64,000 nt of DNA from Hyparrhenia diplandra (GCA_015847255.1 JADLZK010007649.1:558001-622000), one strand, 5' to 3'. Counted from the stretch's first letter, positions 22,141-33,555 are shown. Numbers and translations: made by a program. Notes: generated by a model from the sequence alone, not told the origin.

Positions 22141-22942
22141 AAATCATCATCATCACGCATTAAAAGGGGGCGAGAGGGGGATTAGATGGACAAAATACCC
22201 ACGTGAACAAGCGAGCCGGGATCAACGGCAAAACCACAACGGCGGGTGAGGGAGCTCGGATCTGCAAGCAAAAGCAGACCAAAACAGAAAAGAAAGGAGG
22301 ATTAGCATAGATAGGTTAGGATCTTTACAACATAAAAATACAGAAAAAATAGGAAACACAAGAACACATATCATTACCTCAAAAACAGCCAACAAATCAG
22401 ATCTGGTGTCCCTGCAAACAGATCAGGAAAAAAGAAGCTTACCTAGGGTTTCCAAATCACAGAGAGAAAATCAAGAAAGAAGGGGAGGGGGGGACTCACT
22501 TGCTTTGAGAGGCGATCCACTCCACCTGCAACAAATCGAGAGGGAGGGAAAGCATCAGAAGGATACGAATCCACCAAATCGGGGACAGAGGAAGAGGAAG
22601 AGGCGGCTTACCGGCGGCGCAAAGAGGAACCGATGAGAAGAGAGGGAGGAGGCGGGAGAGGACATATATAGGCGGTGAATGAATGGGGAACGGAGAGGGT
22701 AACCCTAGCAGCTTCGGCGCCATCTCCCCAGACCTAAATCGCCCAGTGTGCGCGCCAAGGAGCACGAGCTCAGCCAGGGCTCTAGAAAACGGAGAAATCG
22801 GCGTTCCCGGGATGCGAGGCTGGGAGGTGGAGTTTGCACGCCAGGGGGCCCGGCTCGGAGTAGTAGTCAGGGTACCAAACACCGGTTCCCTGCATCCCGT
22901 GAGCCTGGTTGGGCCGGATGCAGGGAACCAAACGCACCCTAA

Positions 22943-23371
22943 GCAGCGAGTGCCGCTGCTACTATTCCAAGTCTCCAAGCCAAGCGCTGGCCTCTGTTTG
23001 ATTTATTTGCAACTTAATTTTATTATAAGTACTACACTATTTGGTTAACAGTTGGGATTGTAATAATTCATAAGATCCAATCCTGGATTTCTAGACAGTG
23101 CACCCTTTTAAGTTGTTATTACACCTGTTATGCTTATTACTGTACCGTTTAATGTACATAAGAACACGATGGTGCAATTAGATTTTAATTATCATACTTG
23201 GTTCAGAAGATATGATCTTTTTTACCTTAAAAATATGGGATGATATGCTGATGTTAGCTGTTTTGAATTTACTGGTTGGCTGATGTTATGTGGGGGAGGG
23301 GTGTCGGCCGATGGCTGGCTGCCCGACCAGCGGACGCTATCATGCCCCGGGGAACCATAGCTAGGAACTTA
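22943..23371. other. Probable former 3' flank of the hAT-like gene
   Basis: Without the Harbinger element this DNA would directly follow the TAA stop of the hAT-like ORF, so it is likely its 3' UTR. No other gene is visible. Confidence 0.4.
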
Positions 23372-23602
23372 CACCCTGTTTGGTTAGAGGAATTTTTGAA
23401 AGTTGAGATTAAAAAAGTCTTTTTTAGTCTCTCTACGAAGCCAAATAGGAGGAACTGTTTTCAAACTTTTTAATAAAAGTCTCTTAAAAGTTGAGAATTT
23501 GCCCTTCAAAAAAAAAGTTGAGAACTCCTCCCTGAGAATCTTTTTTTCTATAAGTCCCTAGTACTTAAAAAAGGTCTTATGACTACTAAACCAAACAAGG
23601 TC
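23372..23602. mobile_element. Tourist/Harbinger-like MITE, TSD TTA
   Basis: Ends CACCCTGTTTGGTTAG and CTAAACCAAACAAGGTC are inverted repeats flanked by TTA at 23369-23371 and 23603-23605. Length is 231 bp with no coding capacity. Confidence 0.75.
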
Positions 23603-23609
23603 TTACGAG

Positions 23610-24340
23610 CTTTCAGGTTTTTTCTATATATAAAAAGAAGGTTCTTTCCTTTGTTTTTTTTTTTTTTTTGTATAAAGTGTACTGTATTAAGTAGGGATAA
23701 TAGTAGCATACAAATAGAGATACCCCATATGAAAATACGGATGACAGCTGACTAACCTACTTGCAAAAATGACTTTAGAGGAAAAAAAATTAAGCACTGG
23801 TCCTTGGACCCAATCGTTTTTGCCCACTTCCTCTTTTTTTAGGCCTTGGCCGTTTCGTTCGGAATAAGCTGCCACACGCCCGTTTTCCTATTGAGCTTGG
23901 CCCAGCCTCCCAGCCGGCCTCCAGGAGCGTTAGTCAAAAAAAAACAAGACGGCCTCCCGGAGCATGCCCATGCCCATGACCTATTTTCAAGTTGGGCGGA
24001 CCAAGCGTTCGTGGTTGGCGAACGGCCGGACGCGGGTTGGATCGCTGGATCACCCGCGTTTTCTCACCGGAATAGTAGGTTCCCATCCCAACCTTCGCTC
24101 GGTCAGGCCGGCGTTTGCCTCTTCGGCGTGGTTCGTTCAGCGGGATTACGGCGCACCTCAAATCGTCACGAGTCGGTGATTCGGTGATATCAAGAAGGAC
24201 GCGATCTTTCAAGGCGAAAGTGTAGTTGTAGGTCAGATTGTACACGGGTGGCGTCGCGTGTGTTGTGCGTGTGTAGTGGTGTGTACAAACAGATACTACA
24301 CTACCCTGTAGGCAACTCAAAAAAAAAAAAAAAAAAAAAA
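23610..24340. repeat. Dispersed repeat, copy 2, ending in a 21-A tract
   Basis: Homologous in order to 5323-5720 (AAGAAGGTTCTTTCC, GCTTGGCCCAGCCTCCCA, GAGCATGCCCATG). An insert of about 150 bp after the T-run at 23660 and a duplicated GGCCTCC stretch near 23930 are additional. The poly-A at 24319-24340 suggests a retroposed unit, but no target duplication was found. Confidence 0.5.
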
Positions 24341-24456
24341 CTTCGGAAAGCACTACCATGCTCCCCACTAAGACACCGATCGAAAAAAAAAAGGGACACC
24401 GAAGCAAAATTATGCCATTGCTACGTGCTTAAAAAGCAAGCTCCATCCCATTATTA

Positions 24457-24736
24457 GGGTCTGTTTGGTTTCCATAAGTCGGTGACTTATAAGTCAAAAA
24501 TTCAAAATAAGTGACTTATTTTCTTAACAGATGAGGGACTTATAAGTCATGGAACTTATAAGTCACTTGTAACTATTTTCTCTTCTTTTTTACCACGACT
24601 TGTCGGTCACCTATTTTCTCTTCTTTTCCACCCTGACTTATAAGTCACGCACAACCAAAAGACATGACTTATAAGTCACTAATTTTTAGTTACCTGACTT
24701 AATAAGTCACCTGACTTATGGGAACCAAACAGGGCC
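24457..24736. mobile_element. Tourist/Harbinger-like MITE, TSD TTA
   Basis: Ends GGGTCTGTTTGGTTTCC and GGAACCAAACAGGGCC with TTA at 24454-24456 and 24737-24739. The interior repeats the palindromic word TGACTTATAAGTCA many times, so the 280-bp element can fold on itself. Confidence 0.85.
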
Positions 24737-24739
24737 TTA

Positions 24740-25940
24740 GTCCATGCGCCAGCACCAGTAATTCGTTGTTTATTGAGCCTACGAATTGGGCCAGATTGGC
24801 TGATGAGGCTGAATATGCTCCCAACGCATTGAATTCCAAATGATATTGTGTTGCTCTCTTGCACATCGATCATTCAATGATATTCGTTCCAGCATGCACC
24901 CATACATACGCCATAAGACAGATGAGCGAATACTGATCCCACAGCCGTCCAAATACGCCAACAGTTTCCATGCTGCCATGGTTCCAGCACCCATCTTTGG
25001 TATACGACAAGCACAAGCGTAGGTCTCCATTCTCCTCCATCCTGTACGTGTCTGAGATGGGTGTCTCCCCGTATGATGCAGATGCAGGTGTGTGTGTAGA
25101 TTCATGGCACCGGACACTCGGTGCACGTATCTCCATCACGTGATCGATCTGCCGCTGCCGGACGGGAAGGGGCCTGCACCGAATGAACCGACCGTGCCGT
25201 TCCTCGATCCGCCGTTGCAGCAATGCCATGCTGACACGTAACGTGTCGAGGGTGATTCACTGGTGTGTTACTGAAGCTGTAGCTTAATAATCTGATGGGA
25301 TTGCACGTGGATGTAGAGTAAGACGCCTGCAACTAATTACCCGCCACCACCGTCATCAGGATTCTATAATCGCCAGCAGACGCCGACCATTCCTGATTCT
25401 GCTCCTGCAGACCGGCCTGCACGGAGGAGATCAGATCGTAAAAGCATTAGTTAATTCACACCGAGGTGTACTTTTTGTCCCATCAAGATTGAGATTTGGA
25501 GACAAATATAAACGTAACAGGAGATTTAATACCTTCTAGTACCAGCACTGATCCTGTCCCCACTCATCCTGCTCCTTTGTCATTAACAAATGAACATGAT
25601 TGTACGCTACAACCAAACTCAATTAATCTTAGAATTTCTTCAGTAGGGGCTAAAAACCCCTTCTATTCCTTCAAAAAAAAAAATTATCTTAGAATTGGAT
25701 ACCGGATTATATTATTACTTGACGCAAGTTGTTCTCACTTATATAAAGCACCTAATATATGGTTTATGAATCTGGGGATATGAAGAGGGCGCCAGGGCAA
25801 TTTTGGGGACAGATGAATTCTTCGGTCTTTCAATTTGCATTTTAATATTCGCTAGATTATATATGATATATATGCAATTACGTATTAAAAATATATTTTG
25901 GTTTTTCGTTTTAAAAAAAGACCGTTGGAGCTGCGTTCTC
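24740..25940. other. Intergenic DNA, no gene recognised
   Basis: Overlapping ORFs at 24779-25229 (minus) have no recognisable domain and contradict each other in frame. The rest is AT-rich. Confidence 0.4.
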
Positions 25941-25946
25941 TCGTGC

Positions 25947-25953
25947 TATAAAA
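25947..25953 (+). promoter_or_regulatory. TATA box before the small ORF at 26081
   Basis: TATAAAA in the context GTGCTATAAAACG, 128 nt upstream of the ATG and followed by a CA/CT-rich leader typical of grass 5' UTRs. Confidence 0.5.
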
Positions 25954-26080
25954 CGACGTCTTCCACGCCAGTCTCGGACACATCCAGCCCGGTAACAAAC
26001 TGCACATCACTCATCCTCATTCCTCACACTCCCAACAACCCCAGCGAGAGGAGAGGGATCCATCGTCACATCTCTCCTCC

Positions 26081-26392
26081 ATGGTGCAGCGGGTCCTCGA
26101 CGCCGTCTTCTTCCAGCATGACTCGGCCACTCCGGGCGAGCGGCAGGCCATGGAGACGACGACGACGAGGAAGCTGAAGAGAAGGAGGCCCGACGCGATG
26201 ACGGCGATCAAGGCGCGGATGCTGCGGTGCAGCAGGGCCAAGGCCGGCCATGGCCATCAGTTCAAGCGCGGCTACCTCGCCGCCAGCGGCCGGGGCAACG
26301 ACTCTGCCGCCGTCCACTCCACTGTGTTCTTCTACCTCGCTTGCCTCGTCTGCACCGCGCGGCCGTCGCCATCGATCTCGATCGGCGTCTAG
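26081..26392 (+). CDS. Small basic protein of unknown function (103 aa)
   Basis: The ORF starts at a good plant context (CTCCATGGTG) behind a TATA box and a leader of about 100 nt. The product begins MVQRVLDAVFFQHD, has a very basic middle (TTTRKLKRRRPDAMTAIKAR, then RCSRAKAGHGHQFKRGY) and ends with a short hydrophobic stretch STVFFYLACLVCTA. Codon third positions are GC-rich, unlike the flanks. I do not recognise a family. It could be a real short gene, or the first exon of a longer one. Antisense ORFs over the same DNA are shadows. Confidence 0.45.
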   Translation: MVQRVLDAVFFQHDSATPGERQAMETTTTRKLKRRRPDAMTAIKARMLRCSRAKAGHGHQFKRGYLAASGRGNDSAAVHSTVFFYLACLVCTARPSPSISIGV

Positions 26393-26399
26393 GAACTGA

Positions 26400-27880
26400 A
26401 ATAATTAATGAGTTGCTCGGCAAGGCAGCTACGAGTAGTGTGCCTTTGTGTGATGCGTACTGTAAGGTGCTGTATGTCAGTAGTCAATGTAACCGTTTGT
26501 GTTTTTGAAAAGGTTTAATTAGTGATTAATATGTTGCAGTGTGCAATTAGCAGCAATTCTGTGCCAGCGACACCGACACAGGCGCTAGCTCCTCGTTTTT
26601 CTTGCCTCGGATGCCGCTGCTGTTTCTGCCAGCACCACCGGTCCCTGCGACCCCTGCTGCGTGAGCGGCTCGATCAGGGCATGGTTAAAAAATTATCTTA
26701 TTAATTGCTAGTTATTTACTAGTGATATATCTCCTACAATCAATCTAATATCTCAGTAAGTAATGACACCGTTAAAATTTGGCACGCAACCTATAGTCGT
26801 CTGACAAATTTTTTTTGGAATCTATGACTCAGCTGGATTATTATGTAACTTAATTTGCAGCTAGTTTATGATCTTTCTCCCTTCCTCCGTCGTCTTCTTC
26901 GCCATAAATCTGATTTCGCAAATCAGGCAGAGCCCGTTTATGTCACGGGACCATACGTACACTGCACTGTGGCGGTTTACGTCATGCGTGCCGCGTGAGC
27001 GCGTGAGATTTAATTTGTCGTACGCGTTCAAGTCAAGTGTTCAGCAAGAGGAATCAACGCGACAGGACAGGACGCATACGTTGTGCATCAGTCAGGACGT
27101 ACGTTGGATCTCGGCTGTAGATTAACGGCCGTTAATCAGGCCGGCCACGACAAGCACAATCATCATTTTCTTGCCTCCATAAGCCCATATCCATCAATGG
27201 ATTAACGACGTTCGATCGAGGCAAAGTTATGTCCGGTTACAAATTGATAGTATTCCAACTTGTATTAACGTTCGGGTGGGAATTGCAAACAGACTATGTT
27301 TGCTTGATTGCATAAATTCAGGTCATGAACCTTTGATCGGATCACTTTGGTGCTTAAATTCTTCCTGTAGCTTCATGATCCAGCTTCACAATTATGTCAG
27401 GAACCTGACGATGGGAGTAGCTGAAGCTGATGTCAACTCCGAAGCTGATTGCAGTGAAGCACAGTTGAAGACAGGTGCTGTTGCTAATCAGGCCGGTATC
27501 ATGGAAGGCCCAGATGGGAGAGATAGGCCCAACCGACTGACAAAGCTCAACCCAAGAGTCTTCGGGCCCGACTGGACAAATGCTTAAGGTAGAGAGGCAC
27601 GCGGTTAAACCCCGGGCTGCGTCCGGATTGGCTGGCAGGGAGCTCATCGCTCGCTTGAGATGTAATCGTTGTCCTAAACCGCAATTATGCTAAACACCAG
27701 TTAAACCCCCGAGAATTCGACACTAGTAATTCCTTAGTAGAATTCATGAGTCCTCACAAATTATTTACATTCCTGTGTCTGTGTAACTGATAGCTTAGTT
27801 GATTCATCCGAGCATGCGAGTAAAAATATCTCTCTGCATGCAGGTCTGCCTTTCATACATGTAGCCTGCGAGCATCCGAG
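26400..27880. other. Intergenic DNA, no supportable gene
   Basis: An ORF at 27276-27587 (103 codons) shows no domain. The last part (after about 27780) approaches the decayed Copia sequence. Confidence 0.4.
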
Positions 27881-28608
27881 CACGTGAGACTCATACCTCT
27901 TATCGCCATATCTCCGGTCACCAATACACATCCCATGCGCACGCGTGGCAAGGCTGATATTGCATAGCTCGTGTGGATCGTCTTAACCTCCATGTTGTGC
28001 CCTTGTCACCTCTTCCACACTCCGTTCATGATGCACTGTTAGACCTCAATTGGCGCTCCGCTATCTTACTATTACTAATTGGAGGCTCCAACGGAGGCTC
28101 CACGTTAATCCTCACAGATGCTTATAAAAATAGATAAATGCTAGAAAATCTCACATTAATTAGAAACATCCGACCATCAAATCAGAAGACCTGGCTATTT
28201 TTAGCCATTGGATCTATTTTATTTTATACAAAATTACCCACATCTACCGTCATAATAAATAAAATCTGTTTTCCTAAACAAAGCCACTATAAACAAATAA
28301 TGCACCCCGGTAACCCATCTATTCGATCTCAACAACGCAACAACTCAGGTGAACCACATTGACGACTCCTCCCCGTAACCCGGCCATCTATATATCAATC
28401 TCAATTCACCAAAGGAACTCGGGCAGTCAGATCACAGCGTGCGGCAACAGAATCTCCTCTCCTCATGCAGCAGCGGGGTGTAGCCTTCGGGCTGCGGCCT
28501 GTGCGTGGATGCATGAGCGATTGAGCGTGCCTGGATGCATGAGCGATTGTAGCCTCCTGTTCCTTCATCAAGCAAATAGGTACGCATCTTTTATTTGGTT
28601 TAGATAAT

Positions 28609-29120
28609 TAAAAAGTTGAAGTTTAAACCCGTAATATGCATGTGCGCCTTATAAAAGATCGAGGATAGATGTGTAGTAAGTATTGGTGGATAGATGATTT
28701 TTTTTTTTTGTTTCGTGTAGCTGACCAAAATTGTTTTGATTCTCTTCACTTCTAGACCATCAAGCTCCTTTAGAGGCAGTCCACATATATGGTTTTCTTT
28801 TTACTATCTTAATTGCTGGGGTTGATCGATTATAAATAATGATATCATTTAAATAGATTATTAAGATTCTATTGGATTTTTATTAAAATATTATTAACCA
28901 AAAGTAAACGTCATGTACACACCCAATCTGCTTTTATTAATTATAACTAACAAACCTGAATCATAGTATACCATTACGGTCTACAAGTCTAGAAAATCAA
29001 AACAATTTTCTTCAACTACACGAAACAAAGAAATCATCTATCCACCCATACTTAATTACTACATCTATCCTCTTTTTATAAGGCGCACACGCATATTAAG
29101 GTTTTAACTTTAATTTTTTG
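28609..29120. repeat. Large inverted repeat (fold-back), arms about 145 bp
   Basis: TGTGCGCCTTATAAAA, GAGGATAGATGT, GGTGGATAGATGATTT and TTTCGTGTAG in the left arm (28609-28760) recur in inverse order in the right arm (28979-29120). The loop is about 220 bp. It resembles a fold-back MITE inside the Helitron. Confidence 0.8.
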
Positions 29121-29215
29121 ACATGAGTAACAATTCTAATTGTTATAACACAAACTTTATATGGTTAGATTTTGTAACTAAATCTGCTATTCAAGGTCCA
29201 CATTAATCCTCACAG

Positions 29216-30222
29216 ATGCGCCTCATGTTTCTACATGTTTTCATGCATGTGCCGCGGTCGAGTTCCAAATTGGAGGATGACGACGAGGGGTCAGGATGCT
29301 GCCCCCTCGCCGCAAGGCATACGTGGCACCTCATCTACGCCGACATCTCTCTCGAGGGCAATGCCGACCACCCACTATATACCAATGGCGATGTTGCCCG
29401 CCTGCAAGGCATATGTGGCAACGACGACGCTCCGATGCCGGTGCTGGATGCCAACCTGCCAATTGTTGCGGGGGTTGTTGGCTTGCTTCTTCCTCCTATC
29501 AGTCCAATGTTTACCCGTTGGGGCTCACATGTCATATCATCGGCTATTCATAGAGCCGGTGAGTCTCCTCATGTTTACTTCCCTTTTTTGTGATGTGTTC
29601 TGACTAGAATTGATTTATACCGTATTTCAACGCTCAGTTCAAAATTTTATGCAATAAAGTTCCGGTGATATACATGGCCTCAACCTTTGAGCATGGTATT
29701 TTCCAAAACAGGTGACGAACCTCACTGTTTTAGACTTGGTATTTTAACAAGAGGACATTTTTATGGAGCAATGCTACTGGATCTACATTAACCTCGACTC
29801 ACAGTACCTCTGTACAAAAGCTTAAGGTTGACTTACATGGATATCATGTACTTATTGACGTTCTTTATTGGTTTATTTATTTGATTTCAAATGGTGGTCA
29901 TAGCCTCTCACAGCTCGATTAGGAAGTGAGTCCTCTTGAGCCTTATGATGTGTCTGATGTGTTTTGGGGGGCATATGCCCGAATTGGTTGTGTATTTGCG
30001 TGGGGCAGTCAAATAGATGGGTGGCGTGGAAACCCGCGACGTGGCAGGCTACCAGCGCTACGACATCCCGCGTCCATGACATCTACGTCAACGCTAGCAT
30101 TTGCTGCACTGCACACTAAAGGTATGTCAATCTTGCTAGATTCCACAACTAGAATTGAATTTGTCTCCTGCGACGTATTATTATATGATCCTTATTCACC
30201 ATTGGGACAAATTATATTTTAA
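29216..30222 (+). other. Unrecognised possibly captured segments inside the Helitron
   Basis: Two moderately GC-rich stretches (29216-29593 and 29926-30222) stand out from the AT-rich Helitron. Their plus-strand readings show no known domain. TCCACATTAATCCTCACAGA at about 29198 repeats a word from the Helitron 5' end (28100), so an internal duplication or nested copy is possible. Confidence 0.3.
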
Positions 30223-30536
30223 TTTTAATGTTCTTAGATTATTTTGCAGATATAAGTTTCAATATTATATTTTTTTTTGTTTACTTTAATAATAATGTAA
30301 TTGGTTAGTTCGAGTTTACTTGCTAATAATGCTTAAAATTTAGGGGACCATGATCCATGGAGTTATCAACTCTATACGGGAAAAAAAAATCAAAACTCCA
30401 TAATTATGAAAAAGATATTTTTTATAAAATATCCATCTCCATCATCGTGGAACATAATGCTTTGACCCCTAAGTTCAAATTCAAATTACCCATACATGGC
30501 ATTATGAAAGATAATGCAAAGAAGCACTCCCTCAGT

Positions 30537-30782
30537 CCTAAAAAATTATGCAATTATGGGAATCATGATAGTCAAATTTACTAAAGTTTGACTAAGTTTA
30601 TAATAATTAGTATTAACATATATGTGTCGATCAAGGCTAATTATGCAAATATATTCTGCAATTAATTTAATGATACTTACTTTGCATTATAAATTTAATA
30701 CTTATTTACAAAACTTTGGTCAAAGTTCAAATCGATTGACTCCTGGGGAGGGAGAAATATATTCTTTTTGGATTAGAGTGAG
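30537..30782. mobile_element. Stowaway-like MITE, diverged
   Basis: Starts CTCCCTCAGTCCTAAAAAAT and ends TTTTTGGATTAGAGTGAG, imperfect inverted repeats of Stowaway type. TA follows on the right; the left flank reads CA, so one side is mutated. Confidence 0.6.
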
Positions 30783-31837
30783 TACATACCTATATATTTG
30801 TAGCTAAATTATATCCACCTCAACCATTATAAAAACTTAACAAAAAGCCTCCAAATCTACATGTAACTATAATACAAGATATTAAGAAAATTAATATCAA
30901 CATCCAATTGTTAAAACTTATGTAAATAAAAAACTATGAATATGGATAAAGATTACCAATTATTTTAGAAGATTATGGATGGTAAGTAAGTTTTATTAGT
31001 TGGTGTCTAATAAGATCCTAACCCGATGCGAGAGCACGGGTTAGTGAACTAGTGTAGGCTAATTATGATGCTCTAATCACTAACGACACCTAGAGTCTTG
31101 TGTCTCACCCTCCTGGAGCTAATGTTGTGGCCGGCAAGTGGATTTATCGACACAAGCTCCTCACAGATGGGTCTCTCGATTTCTACAAGGCTTGTTGGGT
31201 CCTACGGGACTTCACACAGCGGCGAGGAGTGGATTATGATGAGACCTTTTGTCAAGCCTGTGACAATTCAAGTTGTTCTCTCTCTGGCTCTATCTCAAAA
31301 GTGGCCTATTAATTAGTTGGAAGTGAAGAATATGTTCTAACATGGCACTCTCATCGTGACAGGGTACTGTGTGCAACCATCCGGTTTTGTGGATTCATCT
31401 CGTCCGGATTTTGTTTGTCAGCTCAACAAGTCCTTTTGTATGCATCATAGGTGCGCCCCTCGCCTCGTGTCCCTTGGATTTGTTGAAACCAAGTCAGATA
31501 CTTCGCTCTTCATATATCACCCGGGACCAGACATGACTTACTTGTTCTTGTATGTGGATGGCATCGTTCTCACTGCTGTTAGTTTTATCAAGCATATTAT
31601 TGAGGCTCTCCAACGTGAGTTTGCTATGACAGACATGAGCCAACTTCATCATTTTCTCGGCATTTCCGTGACAAGTTCTGTTTGTTCCTCTCTCAATGGC
31701 AGTACACTCAGGACATTTTGGAGCATGTCGGGATGAGTGCTTGTAAGCCGTGTAGCACACCTGTTGATTTACACTACAAATTATCTGTAAATGGACCTCC
31801 TGTTGCTCACTCTACATAGTATCGCAGCCTGGCTGGT

Positions 31838-32781
31838 TTTTTTAGATAATGGATATAAAATCCAGCTTCATCTATCAGCAGATAGAATCAAGCCAATTAT
31901 TACAAAAAAAGATCGAGGACCAAACGCTCTCGCTAAACAACGTCTAGCCAGAATTGAATGAACAAGAAACAAAACACGGTTTGATCTAAATATGACCAAT
32001 AAATCTTGTAGGTAGCCATCCTCTTGAACTAAAAACCTGCAGTGTCGAAGTTTCAATATACTGCCCAGCCTGTACTAGCTGGTCACGCTGATCTTCAGCC
32101 CGCTGTAGATTTGCCCACTGACGTAGCCAATGGGTTCCCCTAAATAGCACCTGCAAAAAAGATTTTGGTCTATATTTATCAAAAACCACTTCGTTTCTTG
32201 TTATCCAAATTGCCCAAAGTAAAGCTGCAGTTGCCGTTAATAACAATGAATTTACTTTTTTGTTTGCAATTTTAGTCCCCGCATTTGACGGTGGTGATAA
32301 ACCAAACAAAAGATGTACAGTGCGCCATAGGAATTTGGCGTGAACGCACTCAAAAATAGGTGTTGAATTGTTTTCGGAAGATGACAAAAGGAACAGATCT
32401 TGTTACCATTCCAGTTACGTCTAACTAAATTATCTTTAGTTAAAGTAACACCCTTTTTTAGGTACCATAAGAAAATCTTAATTTTCATTGGTACTTTTAT
32501 ACGCCAAATATCCTGTGACACTCGAACACCATTGTTAATTAACGCAGATACATAAACTTGACTGAAAAACATCCGGATGCGTTTAGCCCCAAACAAAAAG
32601 TATCCCTATCACTTGTTAAATTAATGTCTTGTATCGAAGCAGCAATTTTGTGCCAAGCAACTAGGTTTACACCACTTAAATGTCTCCTGAACGAGATATT
32701 TAGCGGGACAGTACTAAACACTTGGGCCACCGAGTCTTGTTTTGATCGCACAATATTAAACCAGGAAGGAAATTTATCTTT
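31838..32781 (-). mobile_element. 5'-truncated L1-type LINE (ORF2 C-terminus) with 21-bp TSD
   Basis: On the minus strand it encodes the end of a LINE ORF2. A zf-RVT domain reads WRIKVPMKIKIFLWYLKKG and NWNGNKICSFCHLP then TIQHLF; after a frame change come FLWRTVHLLFGLSPP and WAIWITRNEVVFDKYRP. The 3' end is a short A-tail (T-run at 31836-31842). An identical 21-bp direct repeat lies at 31817-31837 and 32782-32802 (GCAGCCTGGCTGG core), the target duplication. Frames shift, so no protein is made. Confidence 0.9.
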
Positions 32782-33055
32782 TAGTATCGCAGCCTGGCTG
32801 GTGTCGTGCAGTATTTGACTTTCACCTGTCCGGACATTGCCTTTGTTTCAGCAGATTTGCCTCTATAGGCATGATCCCTGAGAGCCACACCTCGGTGCTC
32901 TCAAGCGGATCCTAAGCTACCTCAGGGAACTCTGTCACTTGGGCTGACCATGCACCGATCCTCACATGCAGACGGTCAACCTCTGCCTATGCGGGGTTCC
33001 TCGGGAATAACTTGGTGTCCTGGTCCTTCAAGCGTCAGCATACGGGCTCCATATA

Positions 33056-33555
33056 TTTGCATCCTTGTATGGAAGGAGTAATACATGGTGGTTTGGCTAA
33101 TGAAACCAACCAATTTAATTCATTGCTAAATTGATATTATCAGCTGAACAAGGGAAAAGCTAGTTTATTTAGCAAATATACATCGGTTGATGGTTGGCCT
33201 TATAGATAATCTTGCGGTAATGAGTACAAATTTCTACTCATTATGCATGTTTAATCTATTGATGACAGGAACGAATATATTTTATTTATTACTTTGATTA
33301 AAGTAGTTGAGTTTATAGTAAGTCGGTAAATTATTTTATAGAGACAGTAGTGTCTCCAAACAGACAATGGCCGTCTCTGAAAATCAGATTGTATTTAGGG
33401 AGACGGTTACACTTTATGTCCATCTAATCTAGAGGTATGTATGTCCCCCCCAGAGTGTTGTACCATACGTCAAATTAGTTGTCATAGGTGTTTATTAATT
33501 TATTTACTCCGTCTCTATACATTAAATAATTTGAAACGCGAGCGGTGGAATGACC
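33056..33555. other. AT-rich DNA between Copia relic and LTR element
   Basis: No gene. 33118-33330 is homologous to parts of 37070-37825 (see repeat entry). Confidence 0.4.
33118..33330. repeat. Diverged direct repeat, copy 1 (partner 37070-37825)
   Basis: TATCAGCTGAACAAGGGAAA, CAAATTTCTACTCATTA, AATCTATTGATGACAG and ATATTTTATTTATTA recur in the same order at 37078-37100 and 37688-37760. The second copy is split by about 500 bp of other DNA. The two copies flank the LTR retrotransposon, suggesting an older duplication of the site. Confidence 0.6.

Larger units (their letters stand above)
13437..22939 (-). mobile_element. PIF/Harbinger transposon, 9.5 kb, TSD TAA
   Basis: Left terminus GGGTGTGTTTGGTTCCCT and right terminus AGGGAACCAAACGCACCC are inverted repeats. 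TAA flanks both sides (13434-13436 and 22940-22942), the TWA-type target of this superfamily. On the minus strand it encodes a DDE transposase, a Myb-like ORF1 and an extra viroplasmin-domain ORF. A CACTA element (14391-18791) is nested inside, so the element itself is about 5.1 kb. Transposase and ORF1 are frameshifted, so it is probably not autonomous now. Confidence 0.9.
28064..31052 (+). mobile_element. Non-autonomous Helitron, 2,989 bp
   Basis: The 5' end is A|TCTTACTATTACTAATTGG and the 3' end CTAG|T at 31049-31053. Before it lies a near-perfect hairpin, CTAACCCG ... CGGGTTAG, ending 5 nt ahead of CTAG. Insertion is between A (28063) and T (31053) with no duplication, as Helitrons do. 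Removing the element joins the interrupted Copia reading exactly. No Rep/helicase is encoded; ORFs at 29216-29593 and 29926-30222 are not recognised and could be captured fragments. Confidence 0.9.
27890..33055 (+). pseudogene. Ty1/Copia retrotransposon pol fragment, split by a Helitron and a LINE
   Basis: Copia-type residues appear on the plus strand in order: VTNTHPMRTRGKA and LLDLNWRSA before 28063; ANYDAL from 31059, then PPGANVVAGKWIYRHK, DGSLDFYKACWVLRDFTQ and GVDYDETF (reverse transcriptase). Next are LVSLGFVETKSDTSLFIY, LFLYVDGIVLTA (the YVDD motif reads YVDG) and LHHFLGISV. After the LINE, YRSLAGVVQYLTF and, near 32985, the RNase H end AGFLGNNLVSWSSKRQ. Stops, frameshifts and an internal deletion near 31450 make it a dead relic. 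No LTRs were recognised. Confidence 0.85.

Noticed and set aside
24779..25229. Two overlapping minus-strand ORFs of 115-119 codons
   Set aside because: They share DNA in different frames, neither shows a domain, and no splice or promoter context favours one.
29216..29593. ORF of 125 codons in the Helitron as a captured known gene
   Set aside because: No residues matched a family I know; it is kept only as an unassigned segment.
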